DNA from: Drosophila miranda
Taxonomy: Eukaryota > Arthropoda > Insecta > Diptera > Drosophilidae
Reading direction: 5' to 3'
DNA: 64,000 bases
Assembly (NCBI RefSeq): GCF_003369915.1
Contig: NC_046676.1
Span: 6,572,001 to 6,636,000 of the forward strand
In this document: piece after piece, positions 49,316 through 60,600 of the stretch
How the letters are laid out: each line of letters opens with the position of its first letter
Position numbering within the stretch: the stretch's first letter is position 1
Position numbers and translations under genes: made by a program
Notes under the pieces: model-generated
Databases searched by the model: none
What the model saw: only the letters and a program-made list of their open reading frames with translations
Told to the model about the DNA's origin: nothing

Positions 49316-50869
49316 GCATTTCACTCGCTCAGCTATTGATTATGCTGTTGTCTCTCTTCTTTTCGTGGTTTTGTTATTTTCGATGAGCGAGAGAGAGAGA
49401 GAGCCTTTGGCTGCCACTTGAGCGGCATGGCATTCTCGGGTTGGGTTAGGGTTTCATCAGTCAAAGCCGGGCCTGGGGTCAAATAATGAGTTTGGAAATG
49501 TTTACGGCCTCGGACTGGGTGGTAAGCTGACTATGTTTGTTTTCTTTAGCTCGACACATTTGGCCTGGCTCTATTTAAAGCAATGAGTGACATGATTAAT
49601 TCGAGTAAATACAAGTAACTCCATCTGAATATCATTAGCATCTTTGAGGCTCAAACGCAACGATTGTACTCAAAAATGTATCCCATCGAAAGTCTGATTA
49701 GCATAGACCATCGGGCTCGTGGCTTTCTATCTTACCGTTCTCTAGTTTATTGACCTATGAACTATTATTCTTTTGCGCATCTGTAAGTCATTAGCATACT
49801 ACTAGGCAGATTTGATTCGCAAAAGAATCTTCTTTGGATGTTTTTTGCGTCGAATGATGCATCTAATAATGATTCCATTGACCACACTCATCATTATCGG
49901 AGAATGTGCACAATATGTTGTTATTTGTGAACCGTAAATTGGGGATTTTTCTTCTCTCCGGCCTTTCCACAGATCAGAACCATATCTGCGCATTGGAAAC
50001 GATTGCTTCTTATCAGCAGAAAAACATATTTGTGCAAACAGAGGGCAAAGGCGTCGAAGGAAATGTGTTCTTCTCAAACATTCAATTGTATTCTATCGTT
50101 TTAAATTATGTAAAGATATAGAGAAAACAATTTACTTAAGGATTAAGTAAAGCATTTGCATACACACATTTTGGTTTAGACATTGGACTATAAATGCTTT
50201 GTAAAATATACATATTACTATAAATTCAGAATGAAGGAGTACTAATCCTCCTCATCTTCGGACATATCAAACTCAGCATCATCAAAGTCGATTATCTATA
50301 AAATTGGATATTTGCAGTAATCTGTGGATCAAATTCGGTTAATGGGTTAATGAACAAACCTCACTGTTCAAACGCTTGAACTCCGAGATGCCCGTCAAAT
50401 CCTCTAGATATTTGGCTGTTTCAAAGGTTTTAAAGAGAAAGGCATGTCCCACGTTCTTGAAGGCACCTAAAACTGGCTGTAAAACGAAGGGACACGTTGC
50501 AGCTGTATTGATTTTTATAATCGCTTATAACTCTTACCGCTGAGCAGGCAATGCATTGGGCGAACTTTTGCGTGGCTGGCAGGATGTTCTCATAGTTGCA
50601 GAGCATTCCCCTCACGGAGTGCGGCAGGATGCCTAGCAGTCCTTCGGGGACCTTGCCGGAATCCTCACTCGACTGATGCCTTCCGGTTTGGGCGTAGTAG
50701 GCCGGAGCTAGCTCCCGCTGGGGATGCTGGAGCAGAGCCACCAGCAGCTCCACGGCATAGCTGGCAGCGATGTTGGAGACGCCGGGTCGTGTCACAGTGC
50801 ATTGCTGATCCAGAGTACGATCTTTGAGCGACTAGAAAGAGACAGAAATAGATGGAGAAACGCTTTCAC

Positions 50870-51246
50870 TCAACTGCACAAACAAGCTTGCAAGCTTCCC
50901 CCTGGGCAGAGCTTTTCCACATGCTTTGCAGTGTCAACAAACGAAGCCGAAAACTTGGGACCTGCGACCAAAGATGACGCCGCCACCGCCGCCACCGCCG
51001 CCACCGCCGCCGCCTCCGTTCGGTAAGACACCTTAGCGTGCGAGAGCGCAACTTTTCTGTTTGATTAGTTAATAACAATTCTCGTACATTTAAAACAAAG
51101 TCAGGCGGAGAACGCAATGCCGATTTGGGCTGGTAGTGCTTGTGCAACTGTTTTTCCCCTTTGGGAGTGGGTTTGCCGCTGATTAGATAAAGTTTCGGCT
51201 CTCCATTGGACACGCTCTCCGAAAGAAACCTTGATATTGTTTTCAT
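50870..51246 (-). CDS. Candidate small nested gene, 106 aa, in the Atg7 intron
   Basis: An ATG at 51246 opens 53 codons (MKTISRFLSESVSNGEPKLY...), ending SPPDFVLN at a GTACGAG donor (51088/51087). A 56-nt intron with a CTAAT branch-like motif and acceptor CTAAG (51032) leads in phase to VSYRTEAAAVAAVAAVAASS, an Ala-rich stretch over a GCGGTG repeat, and stops at 50870 after SLQACLCS. The family was not recognised. It is head-to-head with galectin (85 bp between ATGs), so they may share a promoter. Units 2-4 have lost exon 2 and 31 bp of exon 1, so only unit 1 here (and perhaps unit 5) could make it. The splice choice is uncertain. Confidence 0.4.
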
Positions 51247-51330
51247 TTGTTCGGGCGCTATAGTGCCAACAGAGAGCCTGAGAAGTTAGATTCCCGATTC
51301 GCGGACACCTCTAATAGAACATTGACAATA

Positions 51331-52408
51331 ATGCTAACGGAATTCGCTGGCAACCTGTCGCATCCGCTGGAGTTTGGGCATGTGCTGGAGATCGTCGCCA
51401 AGACCATCGATGAAGCCGCCAGGTGAGCACCGCTCCGAATCAGCATAGGTTGACGGGAATACGCATATCTCAGTACATGACTAATAGAGTGTAGAGCCAT
51501 TTTTCTTATCGTTAGCTGCTGATATGAATAATGCTCCTATTATAATGGTTCCCAGGTTCCACATAGACCTCTCCACAGCCAAGAGCACCGTGGATCCGGA
51601 TGCTGACATCGGTCTGCACTTCTCCTGCTACTTCCGCAATGATACGATCGTGCGCAATGCCCGCGTGAACGGAGTCTGGGGCGAGGAGGAGTCGGCGGTA
51701 ATGGACACCGTAACGCTTCCGAATCCCATTGTGAGCGGCGAGTTCTTCATGGTCTACATCTTGGCCTGGGAGGATAGCTTTCACATTTCCATCTACAGCC
51801 AGGATTTCTGTACGTTCCGCTATCGGATGCCGCTGAGTGCCATTCGGCGCCTCGGACAACTTAAAGGCCTTCAGCAACGATCAACCCATACTGTTCAGTC
51901 CCGGCCATGTGATTGTGCTAACGGCTCGCTGTTCCGCCAACAAGCGGGGCCAGTTCATCATTAAGTTCATGGATTCGGACACCAAGCGCGAGGAGCTGCA
52001 CTTTAGCATACGCTTTGACGAGCAGCTGGTGGTGCGAAACTCCATGGGCAAGAACTTCGAGTAAGTCTGCGCAGTAGTCGCCTGTTTTGGCATTTTTCTA
52101 ACAGCTCCAACAACCATTCCAGATTTGGAGCCGAAGAGCGTCATGGAGGCTTTCCGTTCAAGTTCAATGAGCAGTTCAAGCTGGCACTGGCCTTTACGGA
52201 ACGCGAAGTGCTCACGGCTGTGGATGGATTCAACTTCTTCAGCTATGCCTGGCGCACTCCCAACGCCATGTTGAACTTAGTGGGCTTTAAAGTGACCTGC
52301 TTAAATGGCCTGGTGTTGCAGATAACAGGCGTGGATCATCTGCAGACGGGCGACCCCACGTGCACCGCCTTCGAGAAGTACTCGCGCCACGACTACGAGT
52401 GTGTCTAA
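51331..52408 (+). pseudogene. Galectin, unit 1 copy, frameshifted between the two CRDs
   Basis: Same gene as units 3 and 4 (exons 51331-51422, 51556-52060, 52123-52408). An 83-bp deletion at 51847/51848, after MPLSAIR, shifts the frame and gives a stop at 51962-51964 after a 38-residue foreign tail. The first carbohydrate-recognition domain is intact, so a one-domain product of about 167 residues is possible; the second domain is lost. Single-base differences from units 2-4 include Glu for Lys at residue 4 and Trp for Cys in YILAWEDS. AATAAA at 52448 is shared by all copies. Confidence 0.88.
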
Positions 52409-54065
52409 AGTGGAGTCCATCGATTGTACCAGTGAACGAAGTCTGAAAATAAATGTGTTAAACGTCAACAAAGTTCACTTACATTGCCGGGCGCCGTGAC
52501 ATCGTTGCAAAAGTAGCATCCCAGTTGATTGCCATTGATGCACTTTAGTCCCACGATTTCCCTCCCACTGTCGCCGGCCACATCGCGGCTGCTGCCATGC
52601 CGCATCACCAAATAGCTGTCGAAGCCCAGCGCCGCATTGATGACAATCTGGAAAGGTACCAGCGCCAAACAGAAGGCATTTGGCTTGTGAGATGATCTCA
52701 AGATTTAGATCTGGCACCAGGCGCCACTTCATCAACTTCAAGTTGAGGTTTACAGAGTTCTCGGCCAGTCTGTAATTGAAAGTATAAATGTGTAAAAAAT
52801 TAAAGCCTACAATTGACAGCTTACTTGGCTGGATCCATACTATCCCTCATGCAAACCATTCGCGGACCCATTTTCCCGTTTTTGTTCAATTCCCAGCCAA
52901 CAAATTTCACATCTTCGGTTTGGTATAAGTCGCAGGCCTCGGTTTGAACTACATTCCATATCAGACTGTCGTCCATCTGCATTTGTTGTTTGTAACGTAG
53001 TCCCAGAAACCTGAGTGATTTCCCAATAAAACTGGGACTACGAATTTGAGTATGAAATTATATTAATTTCAGAATTAGCAATTAAGGGACTACACTACTC
53101 ACTATCGTTGCAGCAGAAAGGCGGCATAGTTCCGCATCAACCAAGCAGGATGCTCGTACTCGCTGGGATCGGCAAAACCAAAGTAATAGTGTTCCACCTC
53201 CTTCTCATCCAGAGAACTCAAGTTTCGAGCCTCGACGACATCCTCTTGATCGTTGGCATACAGGATGAAGAAGTTCTGCGCGTCGGGTGGAAGCGTCTGC
53301 AGGGCTTCTACATATTTGCTGCTATTCGACAGATCCTTAAGTCTCGTACCGGCTCCCTGTAGCTTAAGTGTGGGCGTCAAGGGACACGGAAAGGCGAACC
53401 AGTAGTAATAGCTGTGGCACTTGAGGTCCGCAAAGGATAGAACAAAGAAGCGAGTCAACAGACTGGGATCACTCGCCACCCGGTCGCTGCATTTCACTCG
53501 CTCAGCTATTGATTATGTTGTTGTCTTTCTTCTTTTCGTGGTTTTGTTATTTTCGATGAGCGAGAGAGAGAGCCTTTGGCTGCCACTTGAGCGGCATGGC
53601 ATTCTCGGGTTGGGTTAGGGTTTCATCAGTCAAAGCCGGGCCTGGGGTCAAATAATGAGTTTGGAAATGTTTACGGCCTCGGACTGGGTGGTTAGCTGAC
53701 TATGTTTGTTTTCTTTAGCTCGACACATTTGGCCTGGCTCTATTTAAAGCAATGAGTGACATGATTAATTCGAGTAAATACAAGTAACTCCATCTGAATA
53801 TCATTAGCATCTTTGAGGCTCAAACGCAACGATTGTACTCAAAAATGTATCCCATCGAAAGTCTGATTAGCATAGACCATCGATGCCGATTTGGGCTGGT
53901 AGTGGGTTTGCCGCTGATTAGATAAAGTTTCGGCTCTCCATTGGACACGCTCTCCGAAAGAAACCTTGATATTGTTTTCATTTGTTCGGGCGCTATAGTG
54001 CCAACTGAGAGCCTGAGAAGTTAGATTCCCGATTCGCGGACACCTCTAATAGAACATTGACAATA

Positions 54066-55219
54066 ATGCTAACGAAATTCGCTGGAAACCTGTCGCATCC
54101 GCTGGAGTTTGGGCATGTGCTGGAGATCGTCGCCAAGACCATCGATGGAGCCGCCAGGTGAGCACCGCTCCGAATCAGCATAGGTTGACGGGAATACGCA
54201 TATCTCAGTACATGACTAATAGAGTGTAGAGCCATTTTTCTTATCGTTAGCTGCTGATATGACTAATGCTCCTATTATAATGGTTCCCAGGTTCCACATA
54301 GAACTCTCCACAGCCAAGAGCACCGTGGATCCGGATGCTGACATCGGTCTGCACTTCTCCTGCTACTTCCGCAATGATACGATCGTGCGCAATGCCCGCG
54401 TGAACGGAGTCTGGGGCGAGGAGGAGTCGGCGGTAATGGACACCGTAACGCTTCCGAATCCCATTGTGAGCGGCGAGTTCTTCATGGTCTACATCTTGGC
54501 CTGCGAGGATAGCTTTCACATTTCCATCAACAGTCGGGATTTCTGTACGTTCCGCTATCGCATGCCGCTGAGTGCCATTCGGGCTCTGGAGATACGCGAC
54601 CAAATACAATCGCACTGGATCATCGCACCGTCTTCCCCAATCCGTGGCCAGCCATACACGCCTCGGACAACTTAAAGGCCTTCAGCAACGATCAACCCAT
54701 ACTGTTCAGTCCCGGCCATGTGATTGTGCTAACGGCTCGCTGTTCCGCCAACAAGCAGGGCCAGTTCGTCATCCATTTCATGGATTCGGACACCAAGCGC
54801 AACGACCTGCACTTTAGCATACGCTTTAACGATCAGGTGGTGGTGCGAAACTCCATGGGCAAGAACTTCGAGTAAGTCTGCGCAGTAGTCGCCTGTTTTG
54901 GCAATTTTCTAACAGCTTCAACAACCATTCCAGATTTGGAGCCGAAGAGCGTCATGGAGGCTTTCCGTTCAAGTTCAATGAGCAGTTCAAGCTGGCACTG
55001 GCCTTTACGGAACGCGAAGTGCTCACGGCTGTGGATGGATTCAACTTCTTCAGCTATGCCTGGCGCACTCCCAACGCCATGTTGAACTTAGTGGGCTTTA
55101 AAGTGACCTGCTTAAATGGCCTGGTGTTGCAGATAACAGGCGTGGATCATCTGCAGACGGGCGACCCCACGTGCACCGCCTTCGAGAAGTACTCGCGCCA
55201 CGACTACGAGTGTGTCTAA
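54066..55219 (+). pseudogene. Galectin, unit 2 copy, frameshifted between the two CRDs
   Basis: Exons 54066-54157, 54291-54871 and 54934-55219. In exon 2, 13 bases present in units 3 and 4 (GTGATCAGGCAGG) are replaced by 6 (TCGCAC, 54610-54615). The net loss of 7 bp shifts the frame to a stop at 54673-54675. As in unit 1 the first lectin domain survives and the second is lost. The lesion differs from that of unit 1 but falls in the same inter-domain stretch. Everything downstream, including splice sites, is otherwise intact. Confidence 0.88.
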
Positions 55220-55293
55220 AGTGGAGTCCATCGATTGTACCAGTGAACGAAGTCTGAAAATAAATGTGTTAAACGTCAACAAAGTTCACTTAC

Positions 55294-56752
55294 ATTGCCG
55301 GGCGCCGTGACATCGTTGCAAAAGTAGCATCCCAGTTGACTGCCATTGATGCACTTTAGTCCCACGATTTCCCTCCCACTGTCGCCGGCCACATCGCGGC
55401 TGCTGCCATGCCGCATCACCAAATAGCTGTCGAAGCACAGCGCCGCATTGATGACAATCTGGAAAGGGTCAGAATGTTACGCTTTTACTCTACGTGGGCG
55501 AAGTACTCTCGTTTGCACCTTCTCATGCGCCGCTCCAAGCAGTGTAGGTAGCCAGCGGCTCTCGCGCGAGTCAGTGAGCAGAAAGATGACGTCATGCGCC
55601 TGCACTTGCTGCTCAATCAGCAGCAAGTTCTGCTCGATGGTGTGGCCCGGCATGGGTATCTCCAGCACATGCCCTACGGTCTCGTAGTCACGTAGTCTTA
55701 AGGCGGCTGTTGTGGCCTTCATCCGATTGCCTGCCACGGCGTCTGCGTGCGTATAGAGGTTCTGGTGGACTGGATTGGAAAATCCCACCTTTCCGTTATC
55801 CAGCAAAGTTATGTGTTTGAAGCCCCAAGACTACAATTAATCAATAATGGTAAATGGCACGGTAATAATACGGTCGATGAGTAGATACCAAAAGATTGCG
55901 AGCTACTGCACAGCCCAAGGTACCAGCGCCAAACAGAAGGCATTTGGTTTGTGAGATGATCTCAAGATTTAGATCTGGCACCAGGCGCCACTTCATCAAC
56001 TTCAAGTTGAGGTTTACAGAGTTCTCGGCCAGTCTGTAATTGAAAGTATAAATGTGTAAAAAAGTAAAGCCTACAATTGACAGCTTACTTGGCTGGATCC
56101 ATACTATCCCTCATGCAAACCATTCGCGGACCCATTTTCCCGTTTTTGTTCAATTCCCAGCCAACAAATTTCACATCTTCGGTTTGGTATAAGTCGCAGG
56201 CCTCGGTTTGAACTACATTCCATATCAGACTGTCGTCCATCTGCATTTGTTGTTTGTAACGTAGGCCCAGAAACCTGAGTGATTTCCCAATAAAACTGGG
56301 ACTACGAATTTGAGTATGAAATTATATTAATTTCAGAATTAGCAATTAAGGGACTACACTACTCACTATCGTTGCAGCAGAAAGGCGGCATAGTTCCGCA
56401 TCAACCAAGCAGGATGCTCGTACTCGCTGGGATCGGCAAAACCAAAGTAATAGTGTTCCACCTCCTTCTCATCCAGAGAACTCAAGTTTCGAGCCTCGAC
56501 GACATCCTCTTGATCGTTGGCATACAGGATGAAGAAGTTCTGCGCGTCGGGTGGAAGCGTCTGCAGGGCTTCTACATATTTGCTGCTATTCGACAGATCT
56601 TTAAGTCTCGTACCGGCTCCCTGTAGCTTAAGTGTGGGCGTCAAGGGACACGGAAAGGCGAACCAGTAGTAATAGCTGTGGCACTTGAGGTCCGCAAAGG
56701 ATAGAACAAAGAAGCGAGTCAACAGACTGGGATCACTCGCCACCCGGTCGCT
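55294..56752 (-). pseudogene. Atg7: Atg7 central fragment (unit 2)
   Basis: Five exons in order: 56752-56367 (cut at the unit border), 56295-56089, 56033-55889, 55830-55519, 55458-55294. They encode the C-terminal part of the N-terminal domain and the ubiquitin-activating core with [12 protein letters not shown] and LLDNGKVGFSNPVHQ. All splice sites and frames are intact, but there is no start codon, no catalytic-Cys exon and no stop exon in this unit. The reading frame upstream of the cut runs into a TAA without an ATG. The final exon ends at a good donor (GGCAAT|GTAAGT) that could only splice onward into unit 1. Confidence 0.88.
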
Positions 56753-57329
56753 GCATTTCACTCGCTCAGCTATTGATTATGTTGTTGTCTCTCTTCTTTT
56801 CGTGGTTTTGTTATTTTCGATGAGCGAGAGAGAGAGCCTTTGGCTGCCACTTGAGCGGCATGGCATTCTCGGGTTGGGTTAGGGTTTCATCAGTCAAAGC
56901 CGGGCCTGGGGTCAAATAATGAGTTTGGAAATGTTTACGGCCTCGGACTGGGTGGTTAGCTGACTATGTTTGTTTTCTTTAGCTCGACACATTTGGCCTG
57001 GCTCTATTTAAAGCAATGAGTGACATGATTAATTCGAGTAAATACAAGTAACTCCATCTGAATATCATTAGCATCTTTGAGGCTCAAACGCAACGATTGT
57101 ACTCAAAAATGTATCCCATCGAAAGTCTGATTAGCATAGACCATCGATGCCGATTTGGGCTGGTAGTGGGTTTGCCGCTGATTAGATAAAGTTTCGGCTC
57201 TCCATTGGACACGCTCTCCGAAAGAAACCTTGATATTGTTTTCATTTGTTCGGGCGCTATAGTGCCAACTGAGAGCCTGAGAAGTTAGATTCCCGATTCG
57301 CGGACACCTCTAATAGAACATTGACAATA

Positions 57330-58490
57330 ATGCTAACGAAATTCGCTGGAAACCTGTCGCATCCGCTGGAGTTTGGGCATGTGCTGGAGATCGTCGCCAA
57401 GACCATCGATGGAGCCGCCAGGTGAGCACCGCTCCGAATCAGCATAGGTTGACGGGAATACGCATATCTCAGTACATGACTAATAGAGTGTAGAGCCATT
57501 TTTCTTATCGTTAGCTGCTGATATGACTAATGCTCCTATTATAATGGTTCCCAGGTTCCACATAGACCTCTCCACAGCCAAGAGCACCGTGGATCCGGAT
57601 GCTGACATCGGTCTGCACTTCTCCTGCTACTTCCGCAATGATACGATCGTGCGCAATGCCCGCGTGAACGGCGTCTGGGGCGAGGAGGAGTCGGCGGTAA
57701 TGGACACCGTAACGCTTCCGAATCCCATTGTGAGCGGCGAGTTCTTCATGGTCTACATCTTGGCCTGCGAGGATAGCTTTCACATTTCCATCAACAGTCG
57801 GGATTTCTGTACGTTCCGCTATCGCATGCCGCTGAGTGCCATTCGGGCTCTGGAGATACGCGACCAAATACAAGTGATCAGGCAGGTGGATCATCGCACC
57901 GTCTTCCCCAATCCGTGGCCAGCCATACACGCCTCGGACAACTTAAAGGCCTTCAGCAACGATCAACCCATAATGTTCAGTCCCGGCCATGTGATTGTGC
58001 TAACGGCTCGCTGTTCCGCCAACAAGCAGGGCCAGTTCGTCATCCATTTCATGGATTCGGACACCAAGCGCGACGACCTGCACTTTAGCATACGCTTTAA
58101 CGATCAGGTGGTGGTGCGAAACTCCATGGGCAAGAACTTCGAGTAAGTCTGCGCAGTAGTCGCCTGTTTTGGCAATTTTCTAACAGCTTCAACAACCATT
58201 CCAGATTTGGAGCCGAAGAGCGTCATGGAGGCTTTCCGTTCAAGTTCAATGAGCAGTTCAAGCTGGCACTGGCCTTTACGGAACGCGAAGTGCTCACGGC
58301 TGTGGATGGATTCAACTTCTTCAGCTATGCCTGGCGCACTCCCAACGCCATGTTGAACTTAGTGGGCTTTAAAGTGACCTGCTTATATGGCCTGGTGTTG
58401 CAGATAACAGGCGTGGATCATCTGCAGACGGGCGACCCCACGTGCACCGCCTTCGAGAAGTACTCGCGCCACGACTACGAGTGTGTCTAA
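57330..58490 (+). CDS. Two-domain galectin, intact copy (unit 3), 321 aa
   Basis: Beta-galactoside-binding-type lectin with two carbohydrate-recognition domains (CRDs). Galectins lack signal peptides and act in the cytosol or after non-classical export. Exons 57330-57421, 57555-58142 and 58205-58490 (92+588+286 nt) give 321 codons. CRD1 (about 31-135) shows LHFSCYF, VRNARVNG and VWGEEES; CRD2 (about 165-300) shows LHFSIRF, VVVRNS and FGAEER. The canonical HxNPR arginine motif is degraded in both, and CRD2 has Phe for the stacking Trp, so sugar binding may be weak or altered. The start MLTKFAGNLSHPLEFG gives conserved strand sequence. Nested antisense to Atg7; AATAAA follows about 40 bp after the stop. 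The likely fly counterpart is CG5335, from memory. Confidence 0.92.
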
Positions 58491-58564
58491 AGTGGAGTCC
58501 ATCGATTGTACCAGTGAACGAAGTCTGAAAATAAATGTGTTAAACGTCAACAAAGTTCACTTAC

Positions 58565-60023
58565 ATTGCCGGGCGCCGTGACATCGTTGCAAAAGTAGCA
58601 TCCCAGTTGACTGCCATTGATGCACTTTAGTCCCACGATTTCCCTCCCACTGTCGCCGGCCACATCGCGGCTGCTGCCATGCCGCATCACCAAATAGCTG
58701 TCGAAGCCCAGCGCCGCATTGATGACAATCTGGAAAGGGTCAGAATGTTACGCTTTTACTCTACGTGGGCGAAGTACTCTCGTTTGCACCTTCTCATGCG
58801 CCGCTCCAAGCAGTGTAGGTAGCCAGCGGCTCTCGCGCGAGTCAGTGAGCAGAAAGATGACGTCATGCGCCTGCACTTGCTGCTCAATCAGCAGCAAGTT
58901 CTGCTCGATGGTGTGGCCCGGCATGGGTATCTCCAGCACATGCCCTACGGTCTCGTAGTCACGTAGTCTTAAGGCGGCTGTTGTGGCCTTCATCCGATTG
59001 CCTGCCACGGCGTCTGCGTGCGTATAGAGGTTCTGGTGGACTGGATTGGAAAATCCCACCTTTCCGTTATCCAGCAAAGTTATGTGTTTGAAGCCCCAAG
59101 ACTACAATTAATCAATAATGGTAAATGGCACGGTAATAATACGGTCGATGAGTAGATACCAAAAGATTGCGAGCTACTGCACAGCCCAAGGTACCAGCGC
59201 CAAACAGAAGGCATTTGGTTTGTGAGATGATCTCAAGATTTAGATCTGGCACCAGGCGCCACTTCATCAACTTCAAGTTGAGGTTTACAGAGTTCTCGGC
59301 CAGTCTGTAATTGAAAGTATAAATGTGTAAAAAAGTAAAGCCTACAATTGACAGCTTACTTGGCTGGATCCATACTATCCCTCATGCAAACCATTCGCGG
59401 ACCCATTTTCCCGTTTTTGTTCAATTCCCAGCCAACAAATTTCACATCTTCGGTTTGGTATAAGTCGCAGGCCTCGGTTTGAACTACATTCCATATCAGA
59501 CTGTCGTCCATCTGCATTTGTTGTTTGTAACGTAGGCCCAGAAACCTGAGTGATTTCCCAATAAAACTGGGACTACGAATTTGAGTATGAAATTATATTA
59601 ATTTCAGAATTAGCAATTAAGGGACTACACTACTCACTATCGTTGCAGCAGAAAGGCGGCATAGTTCCGCATCAACCAAGCAGGATGCTCGTACTCGCTG
59701 GGATCGGCAAAACCAAAGTAATAGTGTTCCACCTCCTTCTCATCCAGAGAACTCAAGTTTCGAGCCTCGACGACATCCTCTTGATCGTTGGCATACAGGA
59801 TGAAGAAGTTCTGCGCGTCGGGTGGAAGCGTCTGCAGGGCTTCTACATATTTGCTGCTATTCGACAGATCTTTAAGTCTCGTACCGGCTCCCTGTAGCTT
59901 AAGTGTGGGCGTCAAGGGACACGGAAAGGCGAACCAGTAGTAATAGCTGTGGCACTTGAGGTCCGCAAAGGATAGAACAAAGAAGCGAGTCAACAGACTG
60001 GGATCACTCGCCACCCGGTCGCT
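58565..60023 (-). pseudogene. Atg7: Atg7 central fragment (unit 3)
   Basis: Exons 60023-59638, 59566-59360, 59304-59160, 59101-58790 and 58729-58565, colinear with unit 2 at an offset of +3271. Frames and splice sites are intact. It lacks the N-terminus (cut at the unit border) and the C-terminal catalytic exons, so it cannot encode an active E1 alone. The galectin 3' end lies only about 75 bp from its last exon, on the opposite strand. Confidence 0.88.
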
Positions 60024-60600
60024 GCATTTCACTCGCTCAGCTATTGATTATGTTGTTGTCTCTCTTCTTTTCGTGGTTTTGTTATTTTCGATGAGCGAGA
60101 GAGAGAGCCTTTGGCTGCCACTTGAGCGGCATGGCATTCTCGGGTTGGGTTAGGGTTTCATCAGTCAAAGCCGGGCCTGGGGTCAAATAATGAGTTTGGA
60201 AATGTTTACGGCCTCGGACTGGGTGGTTAGCTGACTATGTTTGTTTTCTTTAGCTCGACACATTTGGCCTGGCTCTATTTAAAGCAATGAGTGACATGAT
60301 TAATTCGAGTAAATACAAGTAACTCCATCTGAATATCATTAGCATCTTTGAGGCTCAAACGCAACGATTGTACTCAAAAATGTATCCCATCGAAAGTCTG
60401 ATTAGCATAGACCATCGATGCCGATTTGGGCTGGTAGTGGGTTTGCCGCTGATTAGATAAAGTTTCGGCTCTCCATTGGACACGCTCTCCGAAAGAAACC
60501 TTGATATTGTTTTCATTTGTTCGGGCGCTATAGTGCCAACTGAGAGCCTGAGAAGTTAGATTCCCGATTCGCGGACACCTCTAATAGAACATTGACAATA

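Larger units (their letters stand above)
49316..53488. repeat. Array unit 1 (4173 bp): full-length unit with galectin nested in partial Atg7
   Basis: Begins at GCATTTCACTCGC and ends inside an Atg7 coding exon, where unit 2 begins with the same start sequence. It holds a spacer (49316-50241), the Atg7 C-terminal exons, a candidate small gene, a frameshifted galectin, and upstream Atg7 exons. Relative to unit 2 it has an extra 1403 bp (49714-51116), an extra 31 bp (51139-51169), a 4-bp longer GA run, a 453-bp loss in Atg7 and a net 76-bp shorter galectin exon. These sum exactly to the length difference. Confidence 0.95.
50242..53488 (-). pseudogene. Atg7: Atg7, partial: 5'-truncated and internally deleted, with C-terminal exons (unit 1)
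   Basis: Atg7 is the E1-like enzyme that activates Atg8 and Atg12 in autophagy. Exons present: 53488-53103 (SLLTRFFVLSFADLKCHSYY), 53031-52825, 52769 to about 52655, 52647-52483 (INAALGF...[12 protein letters not shown]), 50831-50538, 50476-50360 and 50295-50242 (stop). The catalytic Cys lies in [12 protein letters not shown]. The N-terminal exons and start codon are missing at the unit border. A 453-bp deletion with AAGG at the joint removes the end of one exon (after LLFGAGT) and the whole 312-nt exon that in units 2-4 carries the nucleotide-binding core (DNGKVGFSNP...IPMPGH). The galectin gene sits antisense in the 1.65-kb intron before the catalytic exon. Confidence 0.85.
53489..56752. 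repeat. Array unit 2 (3264 bp), truncated form
   Basis: Starts at GCATTTCACTCGC directly fused to the cut Atg7 exon of unit 1. At 53882 ACCATCG joins ATGCCGATTTG, skipping the 1403 bp that hold the Atg7 C-terminal exons in unit 1. A 31-bp loss between GTG direct repeats follows near 53904. The 53489-54065 spacer has no gene. Confidence 0.95.
56753..60023. repeat. Array unit 3 (3271 bp), truncated form
   Basis: Same borders and same 1403- and 31-bp deletions as unit 2, so these predate the amplification of units 2-4. It differs from unit 2 in length only by the 7-bp net indel in galectin. The 56753-57329 spacer has no gene. Confidence 0.95.

Noticed and set aside
49013..49421. Overlapping frames around the left border of the array
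   Set aside because: They cover the CDO upstream flank and border; no start context, homology or splice evidence.
49802..50077. 91-codon minus-strand frame, repeated in unit 5
   Set aside because: Repetition is due to unit duplication. It is basic, without motif, and lies in spacer DNA downstream of the Atg7 stop.
54572..54817. Separate plus-strand frames after the unit 2 lesion
   Set aside because: They are the wrong-frame remainder of galectin exon 2, not a new gene.
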